From the NCBI GenBank assembly GCA_913061235.1, contig CAJXTB010000009.1, positions 124,001 to 188,000 on the forward strand: a stretch of 64,000 nucleotides of DNA, given 5' to 3'. A program made the position numbers and the translations under genes. Positions within the stretch are counted from its first letter, which is position 1. Every line of letters starts with the position of its first letter. Origin of the DNA: an uncultured Pseudomonadota bacterium (lineage in GTDB: Bacteria > Myxococcota_A > UBA796 > GCA-2862545). Positions 42,389 to 51,398 of the stretch are shown here, piece after piece. Under the pieces are notes generated by a model. That model saw nothing but the letters and a program-made list of their open reading frames with translations. It searched no databases and was not told where the DNA came from.

Positions 42389-44086
42389 ATGTCCCGTATG
42401 TTTGCCCCGGTGTTGTTGGTCGCGCTGACCGCTGGTTGCCCCGATACCGAGACCACGCTCACGGACGCCACCGAACCCTCGCTCACCCTGACCACTCCGA
42501 AAGCCGCAGAGTGGCTCGATCTCGGCGTCACGGACACCAACGGTGAGTGGCAAGCGCTGACAGGAATCATGGTCAATGAGCAACCCATGGCCGTCAGCGG
42601 CACACTTGGCGGTGATTTCGGCGGACAGCTGGAGTTGGGTCGGGGCATCACCATCGTCCAAGCGAGCGGCGTCGACAATCGCGGCGACACCACCTTCGTC
42701 AAGAACCACGTGCTCGCAGGTGAGTTCACCGGTCCCCGCACATCCGTCGAAGATGCCGCCATTGTCCGGGTCAACGAAGAAGGCATCGGCGTCATCTTGA
42801 ACACCGTAGAAGACGCCGTCGACCCCGTCCTCCTGACCAGTCTACTCGTCACACCCGAACCCATCTACGAAGGTGAGTTCCTAGACTTCGACAACGACAA
42901 CGAAGGGCTCATTGGCATTGACCTGTACATCGATGGCGTAGACCTGTCGTACGTCGAGCTCGATGTGGAGCTGATGGAAGACGAGATGGCGTTCACCGCG
43001 TCCATCTACGGATTGGACATCGACACCAGCGCCGTCGCCTTCTTCTCCGGAAGCCAGCTGTTCGACACTGGCGTGGCCGTGTACGCAGACCGCGTGGACA
43101 TCACCGGAACGCTGACCATGAGCGCCTTCGACGGTGAGCTAGACGTTCAGCTGCTCGACAGTGACGTGCAGATCACAAGCCTCGGCATCGACCTGTCCGC
43201 TATCCCCGGCAACTTTGAAGAGCAGATCTTGGGCCCCGTGCTCGAGGGCATTGTCGAGAACCAAGTCTCCGGACTGCTTGGCGACCAGATCACCACAATC
43301 ATGCGCGACACCCTCTCCGCCTTCGACCTGTCCTTCGAGACAGAGCTTCTTGGTAAGTCGGTGGTGGTAGACGCAGAGTTCTCGGGTGCCAGCATCGATC
43401 CCGCAGGTGTCGAGCTGAAGATGGATGTGGACGTGGACATGCCCAACACCACGGTTCATCCGTACACCGGCGTGCTGACCGCCCCGGGCGACCGTCCTAC
43501 CCCAGACGCAAACGCCGACGTGTCGCTCTCTCTGTGGGACGACCTGCTCAACAAGATGATGTTTGAAGCCTGGCGCGCCGACATGCTGGTGCAGAACCTG
43601 TCCTCCGAAGACGGCTCGCTCACCCCCATCGCACTGCTGGCACTGCACGCGGACACCGCCACCATCGCCGTTGATGGCGTCCTCCCACCCGTCGTTGTTC
43701 AAGATGCAGAGGGCAACCTAGAAGCCCAACTGGGCGAGGTTGGCATCATCATCGACATGGAAGGCAGCGACCTGGGCAGCCACATTGAGCTGGCTCTAGC
43801 AGTCAACGTAGACATCGACCTCGACGTTGTGGACGGCGTCATTGACGTGAGCCTAGGAACCCCGGAGCTAGACATCATGGTGCGTGACAGCGACTGGGGA
43901 GCGAGCAACGAAGCGGTGTCAGCACTTCTCGTAGACGTGTTGCCCATCGACCTGATCTTGTCCCTCATTGGCGACCTGACCTTTCCGCTGCCCGAACTTC
44001 CCGGTCTGACCCTCGATGCCAACGCCGGCCGCGACGGAAACGGAACGCACACAGCGGTTCGCCTGTCTTTGCGGCAAGCCGAGTAG
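42389..44086 (+). CDS. Large lipoprotein with long amphipathic beta-rich repeats
   Basis: A 565-residue lipoprotein (signal MSRMFAPVLLVALTAGC) with no firm family. The mature part is very acidic and built of long alternating hydrophobic/Asp strands (for example VELDVELMEDEMAFTASIYG, VNVDIDLDVVDGVIDVSLG), with a central helix region EEQILGPVLEGIVENQVSGLL. This pattern of two elongated beta domains around amphipathic helices is reminiscent of TULIP/BPI lipid-carrier folds, which is only a suggestion. GGAG precedes ATG 42389. It lies directly upstream of a FadL-type porin, so a joint role with hydrophobic molecules is possible. Confidence 0.75.
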   Translation: MSRMFAPVLLVALTAGCPDTETTLTDATEPSLTLTTPKAAEWLDLGVTDTNGEWQALTGIMVNEQPMAVSGTLGGDFGGQLELGRGITIVQASGVDNRGDTTFVKNHVLAGEFTGPRTSVEDAAIVRVNEEGIGVILNTVEDAVDPVLLTSLLVTPEPIYEGEFLDFDNDNEGLIGIDLYIDGVDLSYVELDVELMEDEMAFTASIYGLDIDTSAVAFFSGSQLFDTGVAVYADRVDITGTLTMSAFDGELDVQLLDSDVQITSLGIDLSAIPGNFEEQILGPVLEGIVENQVSGLLGDQITTIMRDTLSAFDLSFETELLGKSVVVDAEFSGASIDPAGVELKMDVDVDMPNTTVHPYTGVLTAPGDRPTPDANADVSLSLWDDLLNKMMFEAWRADMLVQNLSSEDGSLTPIALLALHADTATIAVDGVLPPVVVQDAEGNLEAQLGEVGIIIDMEGSDLGSHIELALAVNVDIDLDVVDGVIDVSLGTPELDIMVRDSDWGASNEAVSALLVDVLPIDLILSLIGDLTFPLPELPGLTLDANAGRDGNGTHTAVRLSLRQAE

Positions 44087-44113
44087 TAGATTGCGGGGCC
44101 TCCGGAGGTCTCT

Positions 44114-45568
44114 GTGTTCCTACTGCTCGCCCTTGCCAACATTGCCAGCGCGTCTTCTCTCGACTTCATTGAGATGGGCGGGCCTTGGGGCTCACCGAAC
44201 TCCACGGATGCAACCGCCGTTTGGTGGAATCCGGCCGGACTCGCTGCAGGCTCGGGCACACGCTTTCACGCAGAAGGCGCCGGGGTCTTTGCAGCCATTG
44301 ACTGGGAGCGGGATGACCCGTTCTATGGCGGATCAGACGGTCTGCGCACAGCGGCAGTTGCCCCGTTCGCAGGTGTTGCAACAGACCTAGGCATCGACGG
44401 ATTCGGACTCGGAGCCTCGTTGTCCGTTCCCTTCGCACGGGCCGGTAAACAGGCAGACCCCATCCCATTCGTCCGCGACTACACCGGGCCCATTCCCTTC
44501 GACGGCGCTGCGGGTCGCTACCACACCCGAGATGCTGGAATCCAAGTCATCCAAGCCACCTTGGCAGCCGGGTACGACTTTGGTCCCATCGCGATTGGAG
44601 CCGGCGGTGGCTTGATGTTCAGCAGCTGGACCGCAGACATCGACAATGTCCTAATCGTAGATCTGAACGACGAGATCGAGGAGCTCAATCAGGACCCCGG
44701 GTACACCGACGACATGATTGAAGACCCACGCTACGCCACCACAGCGGAGTTCGGCCACCTGCGAGACACGGTCTTCACCTTCAACGTCGGCATCCAAGCC
44801 GAACCCATTGAAGACGTTCTCACCGTCAGCGCCGCCTACCACCACAGTGCCAATCTGACGCACACGGGCGAGGTCGACCTGCACTTCTCCTGCCCACCGC
44901 AAGACGACACGTTCGGACGCTTTGGCGCAGAGGCCTTTGGCCTGTGCAACACCGATATCAACGCGGCGGCGTCCGTCGCCTACGGTCTGCCATCGCGGCT
45001 ATACGGCGGTGTAAAGCTCACTCCAACTCCAATGCTAGACCTCGAGCTGATGGGCGGCATTGTGACGTGGTCCCGCTACACCGACTTCGACGTCAAGCTG
45101 TCCGACGTAGAGACCCGCAACGACCCCGCCGACTTCAACGACATCGACAACACCGCTGAGCTGGTCAACCAAGAACGGCTGTGGGCCCGTGACAACGTGA
45201 ACACCGGCTGGGTGGCCATTGACGGAAAGGTCTACATTCAGGACCTCACCGTCGGAGCCCGCGTCACCTACGACGGAAACGCAACGCCCAACGCGGCACT
45301 GATGCTCAACAACTATGACTCCAACAAGGTCATCACATCGGCCATGGCCGAGTACCGCGTGTGGGACGGCCTCTCCGTCGGACTGTCCTACAGCCACTAC
45401 TTCCTGTTCCGTCGCACCATCACGGACTCAGGCTTTGGCGTGACCATCGACCCCGAGAATCGCAAGGAAGACCGCTGGTTCTACCCACAAGCCAACGGCG
45501 TGTACACCGGCTCCATCGACCGAGTTGGCTTGGTGGTCCGCGGGCAGTTCGGCGGAAACACCGACTAG
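44114..45568 (+). CDS. OmpP1/FadL/TodX-family outer-membrane transporter
   Basis: A 484-residue beta-barrel protein. After a short signal peptide (MFLLLALANIASA) comes the FadL-type N-terminal hatch, with the family hallmark ATAVWWNPAGLA at about 34-45, and later the strands LYGGVKLTPTPMLDLELMGG and LSVGLSYSHYFL near the C terminus. FadL proteins take up long-chain fatty acids or other hydrophobic compounds across the outer membrane. It starts at GTG 27 bases after the preceding large lipoprotein and is followed after three bases by a small membrane protein; the three probably form an operon. Confidence 0.88.
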   Translation: MFLLLALANIASASSLDFIEMGGPWGSPNSTDATAVWWNPAGLAAGSGTRFHAEGAGVFAAIDWERDDPFYGGSDGLRTAAVAPFAGVATDLGIDGFGLGASLSVPFARAGKQADPIPFVRDYTGPIPFDGAAGRYHTRDAGIQVIQATLAAGYDFGPIAIGAGGGLMFSSWTADIDNVLIVDLNDEIEELNQDPGYTDDMIEDPRYATTAEFGHLRDTVFTFNVGIQAEPIEDVLTVSAAYHHSANLTHTGEVDLHFSCPPQDDTFGRFGAEAFGLCNTDINAAASVAYGLPSRLYGGVKLTPTPMLDLELMGGIVTWSRYTDFDVKLSDVETRNDPADFNDIDNTAELVNQERLWARDNVNTGWVAIDGKVYIQDLTVGARVTYDGNATPNAALMLNNYDSNKVITSAMAEYRVWDGLSVGLSYSHYFLFRRTITDSGFGVTIDPENRKEDRWFYPQANGVYTGSIDRVGLVVRGQFGGNTD

Positions 45569-45571
45569 GCC

Positions 45572-46144
45572 ATGCACGAAGACGAGCAGAACCAGGAAAC
45601 CCGGCGAGGATTCTGTCCAAGCGTACGCCATCTGCCACTGGGACAGGTGGCGATCTGGGGCCTCCTGATCAACGCCGCCTACCAGCTCATCACAACGCTG
45701 GGCTTGCTGGTGCTGTTTGGAATCATTGGCGTGAGCCTCGGCAACCTGGGCCTGTCGTACAGCACATCCAGCTCGGACAGGCTGACCATCATCATCCTGA
45801 CCATCATCGGCACCCTTGTGCCGGCACTGTCCTTGCTCCTCCCCGTAGCAAGTGCGGCGTCTGCAGTCGCTACGTCCATCGGGCTGTACCGAGGCGGCCG
45901 AGTCGTGACGCTGTACCTAGGCGCCGTGGGAGCCGTCCTAGGCCCTGCCTGCCTAGCAGCCCTGGCCATGCTGAGCGTCATTGGGATGGGATGGATCGGG
46001 TCCATCGCCGGCGCCCTCGGGTTCACAATCATGGCCCTGTTGATTGTGGTCTCCGCAGTCGCCGTCGCAGTCGTCGCCCGTGAGACGAGTGCGCGTAGGC
46101 AACCGTGTCGTAGACCTTCACCAGAATGCGAAGAATCTCCGTAA
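45572..46144 (+). CDS. Small four-helix membrane protein
   Basis: A 190-residue protein of unknown function with a polar N terminus (about 1-27) and four hydrophobic helices (about 28-58, 73-105, 112-135 and 140-166), then a short basic, Pro-rich tail with two Cys. It starts three bases after the FadL stop, so it is probably translated from the same message. No family was recognised. Confidence 0.72.
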   Translation: MHEDEQNQETRRGFCPSVRHLPLGQVAIWGLLINAAYQLITTLGLLVLFGIIGVSLGNLGLSYSTSSSDRLTIIILTIIGTLVPALSLLLPVASAASAVATSIGLYRGGRVVTLYLGAVGAVLGPACLAALAMLSVIGMGWIGSIAGALGFTIMALLIVVSAVAVAVVARETSARRQPCRRPSPECEESP

Positions 46145-46191
46145 TGACGTCTGGCTCCGAGCAGTCTTTGCCGCAGTAGCCAGAACGAAGA

Positions 46192-46220
46192 AGGGCCGCA
46201 GACGGTGAGTCTGCGGCCCT
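46192..46220. terminator. Bidirectional terminator hairpin between convergent genes
   Basis: A perfect 12-bp GC-rich stem (46192-46203 with 46209-46220, five-base loop) between the four-helix membrane protein (plus) and the outer-membrane protein (minus). A short T-rich stretch (TTCTTCGTT) follows it on the minus strand. Confidence 0.75.
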
Positions 46221-46242
46221 CTCAATCATCCAGTCCGGACGA

Positions 46243-48117
46243 CTAGAACTCCCAAGCCACGCGGGCTTGGGCCGTGAAGAAGTTGCCGGTCGGGTTCAAA
46301 CCAACCGACTCCAGTGGAATACGGTCAGTGACGTGGGCGTAGCCGGCTTCAACGCTGAGCAGAATGTGCTCATGGAAGCGGTGCTTGAGGGCGCCGTCAA
46401 GCTCCCAGCCGATCATGCCCTGTGTAGCGTTGTTCTGCACACACTCAACGCTATCGCCTTCTTTACACTGGATGATGCTGCCGTCCGGCTTGTGAGGCCA
46501 GACCAAGACAGCGCCACCGTACAGGTCCCAGTTGTTGAGCGGGCTGTAGTGAACGACAGGGTGCAAGTAGCGGCTGTTGTAGACGCCACCGCCACTCCAC
46601 AGTCCGCGAGCCGCTTGCGACCAACGCTGGGCGGTCGTACGCGACAGGACCTCATCGTAGATAATGAGACCGACGTTGTAGTCCGAGTTGAGCGGGCGAC
46701 CCGTGAAGTTGGAGTCCGCCGGGTCATCATCACCAGCAGCAAAGCCGGTCTCGATCTTAATGTCGCCTTCGCCAATGTGGTAGCCGACGCGCGCTACATA
46801 GCTGCTGATGTTGACGCTCTTAGCCAACACATCGCCTTCGAGGGAGCGGTCAGGCAGGGTCAAGGCACTGCTGTTGCCAACGATACCAATGGCTTCCGCC
46901 GCCAACGAGATGTTGTGTACGTTTCCTTCGACGTAGCCATCTACAATCCACACATCACTGTTCGTCTGTCGCTGAAGACGGTGAATGGCGTAGGCGCCGG
47001 CGGTCAAGTCGCCGCGGCCACCAAGGTAGTTAATGTCTTCGCCACGGTAGATGAGGGCGAGGACGAGCTCCCAGACGTCGTCATCTTGGTCTGCCCACCA
47101 GTCTTGTTCACGGGAGTCCGCCGAGACATCTGCGTTCGTGAAGCTGTTGTCCTGATCGGTGATACCGTCGCCGTTAGAGTCACAACGCGGGTCGAAGCGG
47201 TCATCCGTGTCGGGGATGTTCGGCTGACATTCGTAGCCAAAGTACTCGGTGAGCGGCGATTCAACCAAGCGGTCGACAGACATGGCGAAGTAGAACGGAA
47301 TGTCGGTGTTTGCCTTGCCCATGATGGTCTGAGCAATGGAGATCGGCTTCGTCGCGAACAACGCACGGTCGAAGGTCGTCGCTCCACGGTTCTCGCCCCA
47401 GATGTCGTCGAATCCGTCGCCGCCGTTGACCAAGATGCCTGTTCCCCAAGAGGACGGCTGACGACCAACGCGTACAATACCCACCGGAATGTTGAACTCG
47501 ACCCAGGCGCGCTTGAGCACGAAGCTCGGGTTTTCCTGTCCATCAAGGGTGGTGAAGGACGGCGTCTCGGCGAACAACGGCGTGTCCGCGTTCGACGCAT
47601 TGTCACCCCAGATGACGTTCTGCAGGCCACGGAACTCAATGTGCAATGAAGCGAGCTCTTTGTAGCGGAAGATGGGACGCAGACGCAGCCAATGATCCAT
47701 GTAGCGAGCGTCCCGCTCTTGGCCATCAAACAGGTTCGGGTACAGGTAGCCGCGTGAACGGTACTCGCCTTCGAGGTCGAAGGTCATGTCCGGAACATCG
47801 AGCAGCTGCAAGCGAATGCGAGTCAGGTCAGCACGCTGCTTGAGCAACGTGTCTTCAATGCTGCCGACCCGCTCTTCCATGGGGTCTTCAGCAAGCTCCA
47901 CTGCCTCAAGAACGACCGGTTCAGGACGCTCCATCAGTGTGGGAACCTCAGGCTCCGCCACCACTTCTGGGGTCTCGGCAGTGGGTATCTCTTCGGTGGT
48001 GTCCATGACCTCCGACTCTTCGGCATCTGGACGGGTCATGGTGCCGTCAGCCGGCTCCTCTTGAGCGAAGGCGGGAAGAGCGAGGCTCACCGCTAGAAGC
48101 GTCGAAACAAGGCGCAT
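46243..48117 (-). CDS. Outer-membrane beta-barrel protein with N-terminal coiled coil
   Basis: A 624-residue exported protein: signal peptide (about 1-18, ending AFAQ), an acidic Pro/Glu-rich stretch (19-85), a short coiled coil (about 85-108) and a long beta barrel. The final residues VAWEF end in an aromatic residue as in BAM-dependent porins. A calcium-binding-like loop CDSNGDGITDQD lies near residue 312. Overall it resembles alginate-export or capsule-type barrels, but no substrate can be assigned. It is convergent with the FadL operon and closed by a strong hairpin at 46192-46220. Confidence 0.82.
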   Translation of the reverse strand: MRLVSTLLAVSLALPAFAQEEPADGTMTRPDAEESEVMDTTEEIPTAETPEVVAEPEVPTLMERPEPVVLEAVELAEDPMEERVGSIEDTLLKQRADLTRIRLQLLDVPDMTFDLEGEYRSRGYLYPNLFDGQERDARYMDHWLRLRPIFRYKELASLHIEFRGLQNVIWGDNASNADTPLFAETPSFTTLDGQENPSFVLKRAWVEFNIPVGIVRVGRQPSSWGTGILVNGGDGFDDIWGENRGATTFDRALFATKPISIAQTIMGKANTDIPFYFAMSVDRLVESPLTEYFGYECQPNIPDTDDRFDPRCDSNGDGITDQDNSFTNADVSADSREQDWWADQDDDVWELVLALIYRGEDINYLGGRGDLTAGAYAIHRLQRQTNSDVWIVDGYVEGNVHNISLAAEAIGIVGNSSALTLPDRSLEGDVLAKSVNISSYVARVGYHIGEGDIKIETGFAAGDDDPADSNFTGRPLNSDYNVGLIIYDEVLSRTTAQRWSQAARGLWSGGGVYNSRYLHPVVHYSPLNNWDLYGGAVLVWPHKPDGSIIQCKEGDSVECVQNNATQGMIGWELDGALKHRFHEHILLSVEAGYAHVTDRIPLESVGLNPTGNFFTAQARVAWEF

Positions 48118-48197
48118 GGATAACTCCGAAGGCGCCAGGGGAAGACGCGGCTTGGGACGGGAGGGAACGGGGTGGGCCGAAGCCCAAAGGGAGGGAT

Positions 48198-48219
48198 GCG
48201 AGGACCCGAAGGTCCTCGC
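48198..48219 (-). terminator. Hairpin with UUCG-type tetraloop after lipoprotein gene
   Basis: On the minus strand a 9-bp stem (48219-48211 with 48206-48198) closes a TTCG loop through a C-G pair, 10 bases after the stop at 48229. There is no good U tract, so it may be a transcript-end stabiliser as much as a terminator. Confidence 0.6.
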
Positions 48220-48228
48220 TAGCCAGCG

Positions 48229-49146
48229 CTATCGGGCAGGAACAACGCGGCAGGACTCGGGGTACCAGACGCCACCTTCGAAGCCCCAGTAGATGCTTCC
48301 GATACCGATGGTGTCGGCAAAGTTGGTGATGGTCGAGGTACCAACTAGGTCGTGTCCGCCAGCTCCGTCAGAGACGTAAGCTTCAACGTCCCAGTCGCCT
48401 TCCGGCAAGTTCATGACAATCCACAGGCCGTCTTCCGACGTTGCGGCTTGGTCACGCGCTGGGAAGCTGTTGACGAAGTAGTTGACCACGAGGCTGTCTG
48501 GGATGTTGCCATCCTGGTCGCGAACAACCACCTGGGCGTTCTGGATAGGGTCGCCGTTGCAGTCGTACAACGCGCCTGCGATGACGCTCTTGTCGTCGTC
48601 AATCGACACGCCGAGCAAGCTTGGAATGAGTGTGTAGGTGCTGTCCGACACGGAGTTCAGCACGTCATTCGAAGAGTCTGCAACAGTCTCGAAGACCTGG
48701 TGGCTTTCGTACGTGTTCTTGGTGCCAGACGCGCTGACTTGAATACCAACAGGCGTGCACGACGTGACAGTGATGTCCGCGGTTCCATCTGCGCCAGCAA
48801 TAATTGTGGTGTCCGCAGTCGCGGTCACGTCATTGCCATTGTAGACGTTGACCGTTGCGCTTCCGACAGCAGTGCCATCCTGGAAGTCTTCGGCCAGCAC
48901 GGAGCGGGTCTCTTCGATTTGCTTTGCCGCATCGACGTCCTGGCTCAGCCAATCGTCTCCAGCGGACCAACAAGCAGCATCATCTGCCGCAGCAGCATCG
49001 GTCACGGTCACGAGCTCAGAGAACTTGCGTGCGGTGATCTCAGCAGCGGTTTCATCACCGACCTCCGTTCCTTCGGGGTCAGTATCGGTGTCTCCACCGT
49101 CACAAGCTACAAATCCAAGGGCCAAACAAAGTAGAGCAGTACGCAT
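48229..49146 (-). CDS. Lipoprotein of unknown function with Ig-like domain
   Basis: A 305-residue lipoprotein: signal MRTALLCLALGFVAC, then an Asp-Thr-Glu linker. The region about 80-180 is beta-rich (VGSATVNVYNGNDVTATADTTI), and residues about 185-260 look like a carboxypeptidase-regulatory/Ig-like unit (IAGALYDCNGDPIQNAQVVV ... GLWIVMNLPEGDWDVEAYV). AAGGAG lies 6 bases before ATG 49146. It is upstream of the barrel gene on the same strand, with a hairpin between them. Surface location is inferred. Confidence 0.76.
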   Translation of the reverse strand: MRTALLCLALGFVACDGGDTDTDPEGTEVGDETAAEITARKFSELVTVTDAAAADDAACWSAGDDWLSQDVDAAKQIEETRSVLAEDFQDGTAVGSATVNVYNGNDVTATADTTIIAGADGTADITVTSCTPVGIQVSASGTKNTYESHQVFETVADSSNDVLNSVSDSTYTLIPSLLGVSIDDDKSVIAGALYDCNGDPIQNAQVVVRDQDGNIPDSLVVNYFVNSFPARDQAATSEDGLWIVMNLPEGDWDVEAYVSDGAGGHDLVGTSTITNFADTIGIGSIYWGFEGGVWYPESCRVVPAR

Positions 49147-49218
49147 GGGGTCTCCTTCCAGCAACGCGGGTTTTACGGCTTAGTGAGCATCAATGTCAAC
49201 CCATAAGGCCGCGTCCTA

Positions 49219-50324
49219 CTATGGCTGAAATTCAATGAACCGTCGCGTCTCGGCCTGCACCCGCTCCGCAGTCGTTGGCCCGAGCGAGCGCGTCTCTTCG
49301 TAATGGTGGCCTTCTGCCTCCAAAATGTAAGGCGAATCTACATTTAGCTTGAAGTTGTAGCTGGGAATGATGTAGCCAATCTCGTCATTCCCCAAGCCCA
49401 CAATCCACCGATACACCCCGTTCATGTCGTCTTTGACGTAGGGGCCGGCGGGTGCAGCAGTCAAGTCTGGGGGGTTGTCGGTAACCTCAACAATGGCGCG
49501 CCCTGGCGCGTTGACCATACTTCCGTCGTACCCGCCGATCGCCAACTCTGGCAGCATCTCCCCAGGGATGCTCAAGAGTTGAAGCGGTCCAACATCAATG
49601 ACATTGACCTCGGTCTGCACATCGGGCTGGTTGTTCTCATCAATGGGATCCGATTCGTCAAAGTTGAATTGTTCGCGCTGCATGACGCGGAGCAAACCTG
49701 CTGTTTGAAACAATCGATTCTCAATCGGCAAGAAGAACTGCTGCGAGCGCACCGCTAGCACAGGGTCGGTGACAGTCTCCCCACCCTCCACCGCGTCGAG
49801 CGCCATCTCACCCAGCTGCTGGCCAATCGCGTCCGCCTTCTCCCAGCTGCCGCTCGCACCCCGGTCATTGCCGTCTGGGTCGGTGTTGGTCAGGCGCAAC
49901 GTCGTCATCATGCCGCTAACGGTACTGCTGACGTCCACCTCGCCTACGGTTAGGCTCACCGAGACCATTCCGGCCTGTGCTTCGCGCACCGCATTTAGGA
50001 TGGTCTAGCGCACCTGGGCAAAGTACTCGGCGTTGTACCCAGAGTCGGTAATTCCAGGTCCCCAGAGGCCAATCGCGTCTACGGACAGGTGACTGTAGGT
50101 GCTGTGAATCAGCAGGTGGTCACCAGCCAAATCTCGTAGCAGTCGGGCTCAGTGCTGATGGACGACGCACCGGCACGCAGCACCGTGTCGTCCGATGGGG
50201 CACATCCGTCGTCACCCGGACAGACCAGTGTTGGACGGTCGCCTGGGTCCGTTGTTGCTGTGTCCGAATCTGAGGCGCCGGTACATGCCGACAACAGTAG
50301 CAACAGAGGAAGCGAGCCGGACAT
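49219..50324 (-). pseudogene. Decayed neutral-ceramidase-like lipoprotein gene
   Basis: Three pieces of one gene are seen. 50324-50109 encodes a lipoprotein signal (LLLLLSAC) and the start of the mature protein (LRAGASSIS). In another frame, from about 50121, the sequence reads DHLLIHSTYSHLSVDAIGLWGPG, which resembles the THTHSGPD...LGLWGP segment of neutral/alkaline ceramidases, and stops at an in-frame TAG (50007-50005). The frame then continues to 49219 with the family segments LQLLSIPGEMLPELAIGG and GLGNDEIGYIIPSY. About 100 residues expected between the first two pieces are missing, and the zinc-site motif is degenerate (TYSH for THTH). Deletion, frameshift and nonsense together support decay; the C-terminal 256 residues could still be expressed from GTG 49989. 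Confidence 0.75.
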
Positions 50325-50462
50325 TGAGACTTCGGGCAGTCGCCGAGACTATCGCACCGGGGGCCCGCACACCTACGGCCCGCTGAACATCCGCGGAGCT
50401 ACAGCCGCGACGACGAGCGACTCAACGGGTTCGGTGAGGACTGGGGGGTCTCGCACCGAGCC

Positions 50463-51398
50463 TCAGGCACTCTTCGCCTGGTCTTCCTTGGACGCTTGCA
50501 GATCAAATAGACCAGACAACCCCTCCGTGACGAGTCGCAACAGACGCAGTGCGGTGAGTGGCATCAGCTCGAGAACACCAAAAATGGTTCCCATGTCCCA
50601 TTGAAGCACCACAACATCGGTCAGGGCGACGGCATGATGCCCCCGTGTCTCCCCGAGCATGGCGTCGAAGAAACCGAGGCCGTAGGGTGCTGCGATATCG
50701 ACGTGGTTCCCTTCGGCATCCGTGCACCGAACGTGGCCATAGCGAATCCAGTTGGGAGCATGCGCTGGGTCACCCAGCCGCCACAGCAACTCTCCCTTCG
50801 GTATGCGAACTTCTTCGAGGTGCTGCGCGATGGTCACGAGCGTATCCATGCCGGCCTGCTGCCAGACGGACCCAGCGTTGGAGACGATACCAATCTTGCC
50901 AATGAGGTCCAAGGGCTCCGTCGGCTCGTCCCCAAGCGGGGGCAGTTCGGTCAGCTCAGTAATGGGTAGAGGTCCGCGCATGGTCAGAATGGCCCGGGTG
51001 TACTCCCGAATCGAGCCCTCAAGAAACTCGGGGCTGTCCTCGTATAGGTCAAGAAGGTCGGTGGCCCGAATCTCCAGCGCAATCACATCTTCCAGCGCAA
51101 CCGCACGACGGCTCGTGCCACGTCCAGACAACAGGCGAAGCCAGTTCAGTCCGTCCGTCGGCCCGACGTCTAACGTTCGGTCGTCCCACGAGATGCGAAC
51201 CGTGCCCTCGACAATCAGGAAGACAGAGTTGACCTGAACGCCGCCTTCACAGATCGTGGTTCCACGCGGAAAGAAACGGTCTTTGGCCACAAGCGCCAGC
51301 TTCGCGTTCTCTTCAGGGGGAAGGCCAGCGAGGCTTTCCATCGACCGCAGGAACAGCAGTCGCTCGAGCGGACCGAGCAAATGACGGGTCCTAGACAT
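50463..51398 (-). CDS. Protein with two cyclic-nucleotide-binding-like domains
   Basis: A 311-residue cytoplasmic protein with two cNMP-binding (CRP-type) beta-roll domains, about 25-140 (FFPRGTTICEGGVQVNSVFLIVEGTVRIS) and about 185-285 (VRIPKGELLWRLGDPAHAPNWIRYGHVRC). Neither has a complete phosphate-binding cassette (GE...RA), so nucleotide binding is uncertain. There is no DNA-binding helix-turn-helix. Its start overlaps the end of the transporter/HEAT gene by 8 bases (ATGTCTAG), with an AGGAGG site within that gene, so the two proteins are made together and probably form a complex. Confidence 0.85.
   Translation of the reverse strand: MSRTRHLLGPLERLLFLRSMESLAGLPPEENAKLALVAKDRFFPRGTTICEGGVQVNSVFLIVEGTVRISWDDRTLDVGPTDGLNWLRLLSGRGTSRRAVALEDVIALEIRATDLLDLYEDSPEFLEGSIREYTRAILTMRGPLPITELTELPPLGDEPTEPLDLIGKIGIVSNAGSVWQQAGMDTLVTIAQHLEEVRIPKGELLWRLGDPAHAPNWIRYGHVRCTDAEGNHVDIAAPYGLGFFDAMLGETRGHHAVALTDVVVLQWDMGTIFGVLELMPLTALRLLRLVTEGLSGLFDLQASKEDQAKSA

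Noticed and set aside
46267-47649. Long plus-strand open frame of 460 codons opposite the outer-membrane protein
   Set aside because: It is an antisense shadow of a real gene with signal peptide, coiled coil and barrel; its product has no recognisable features.
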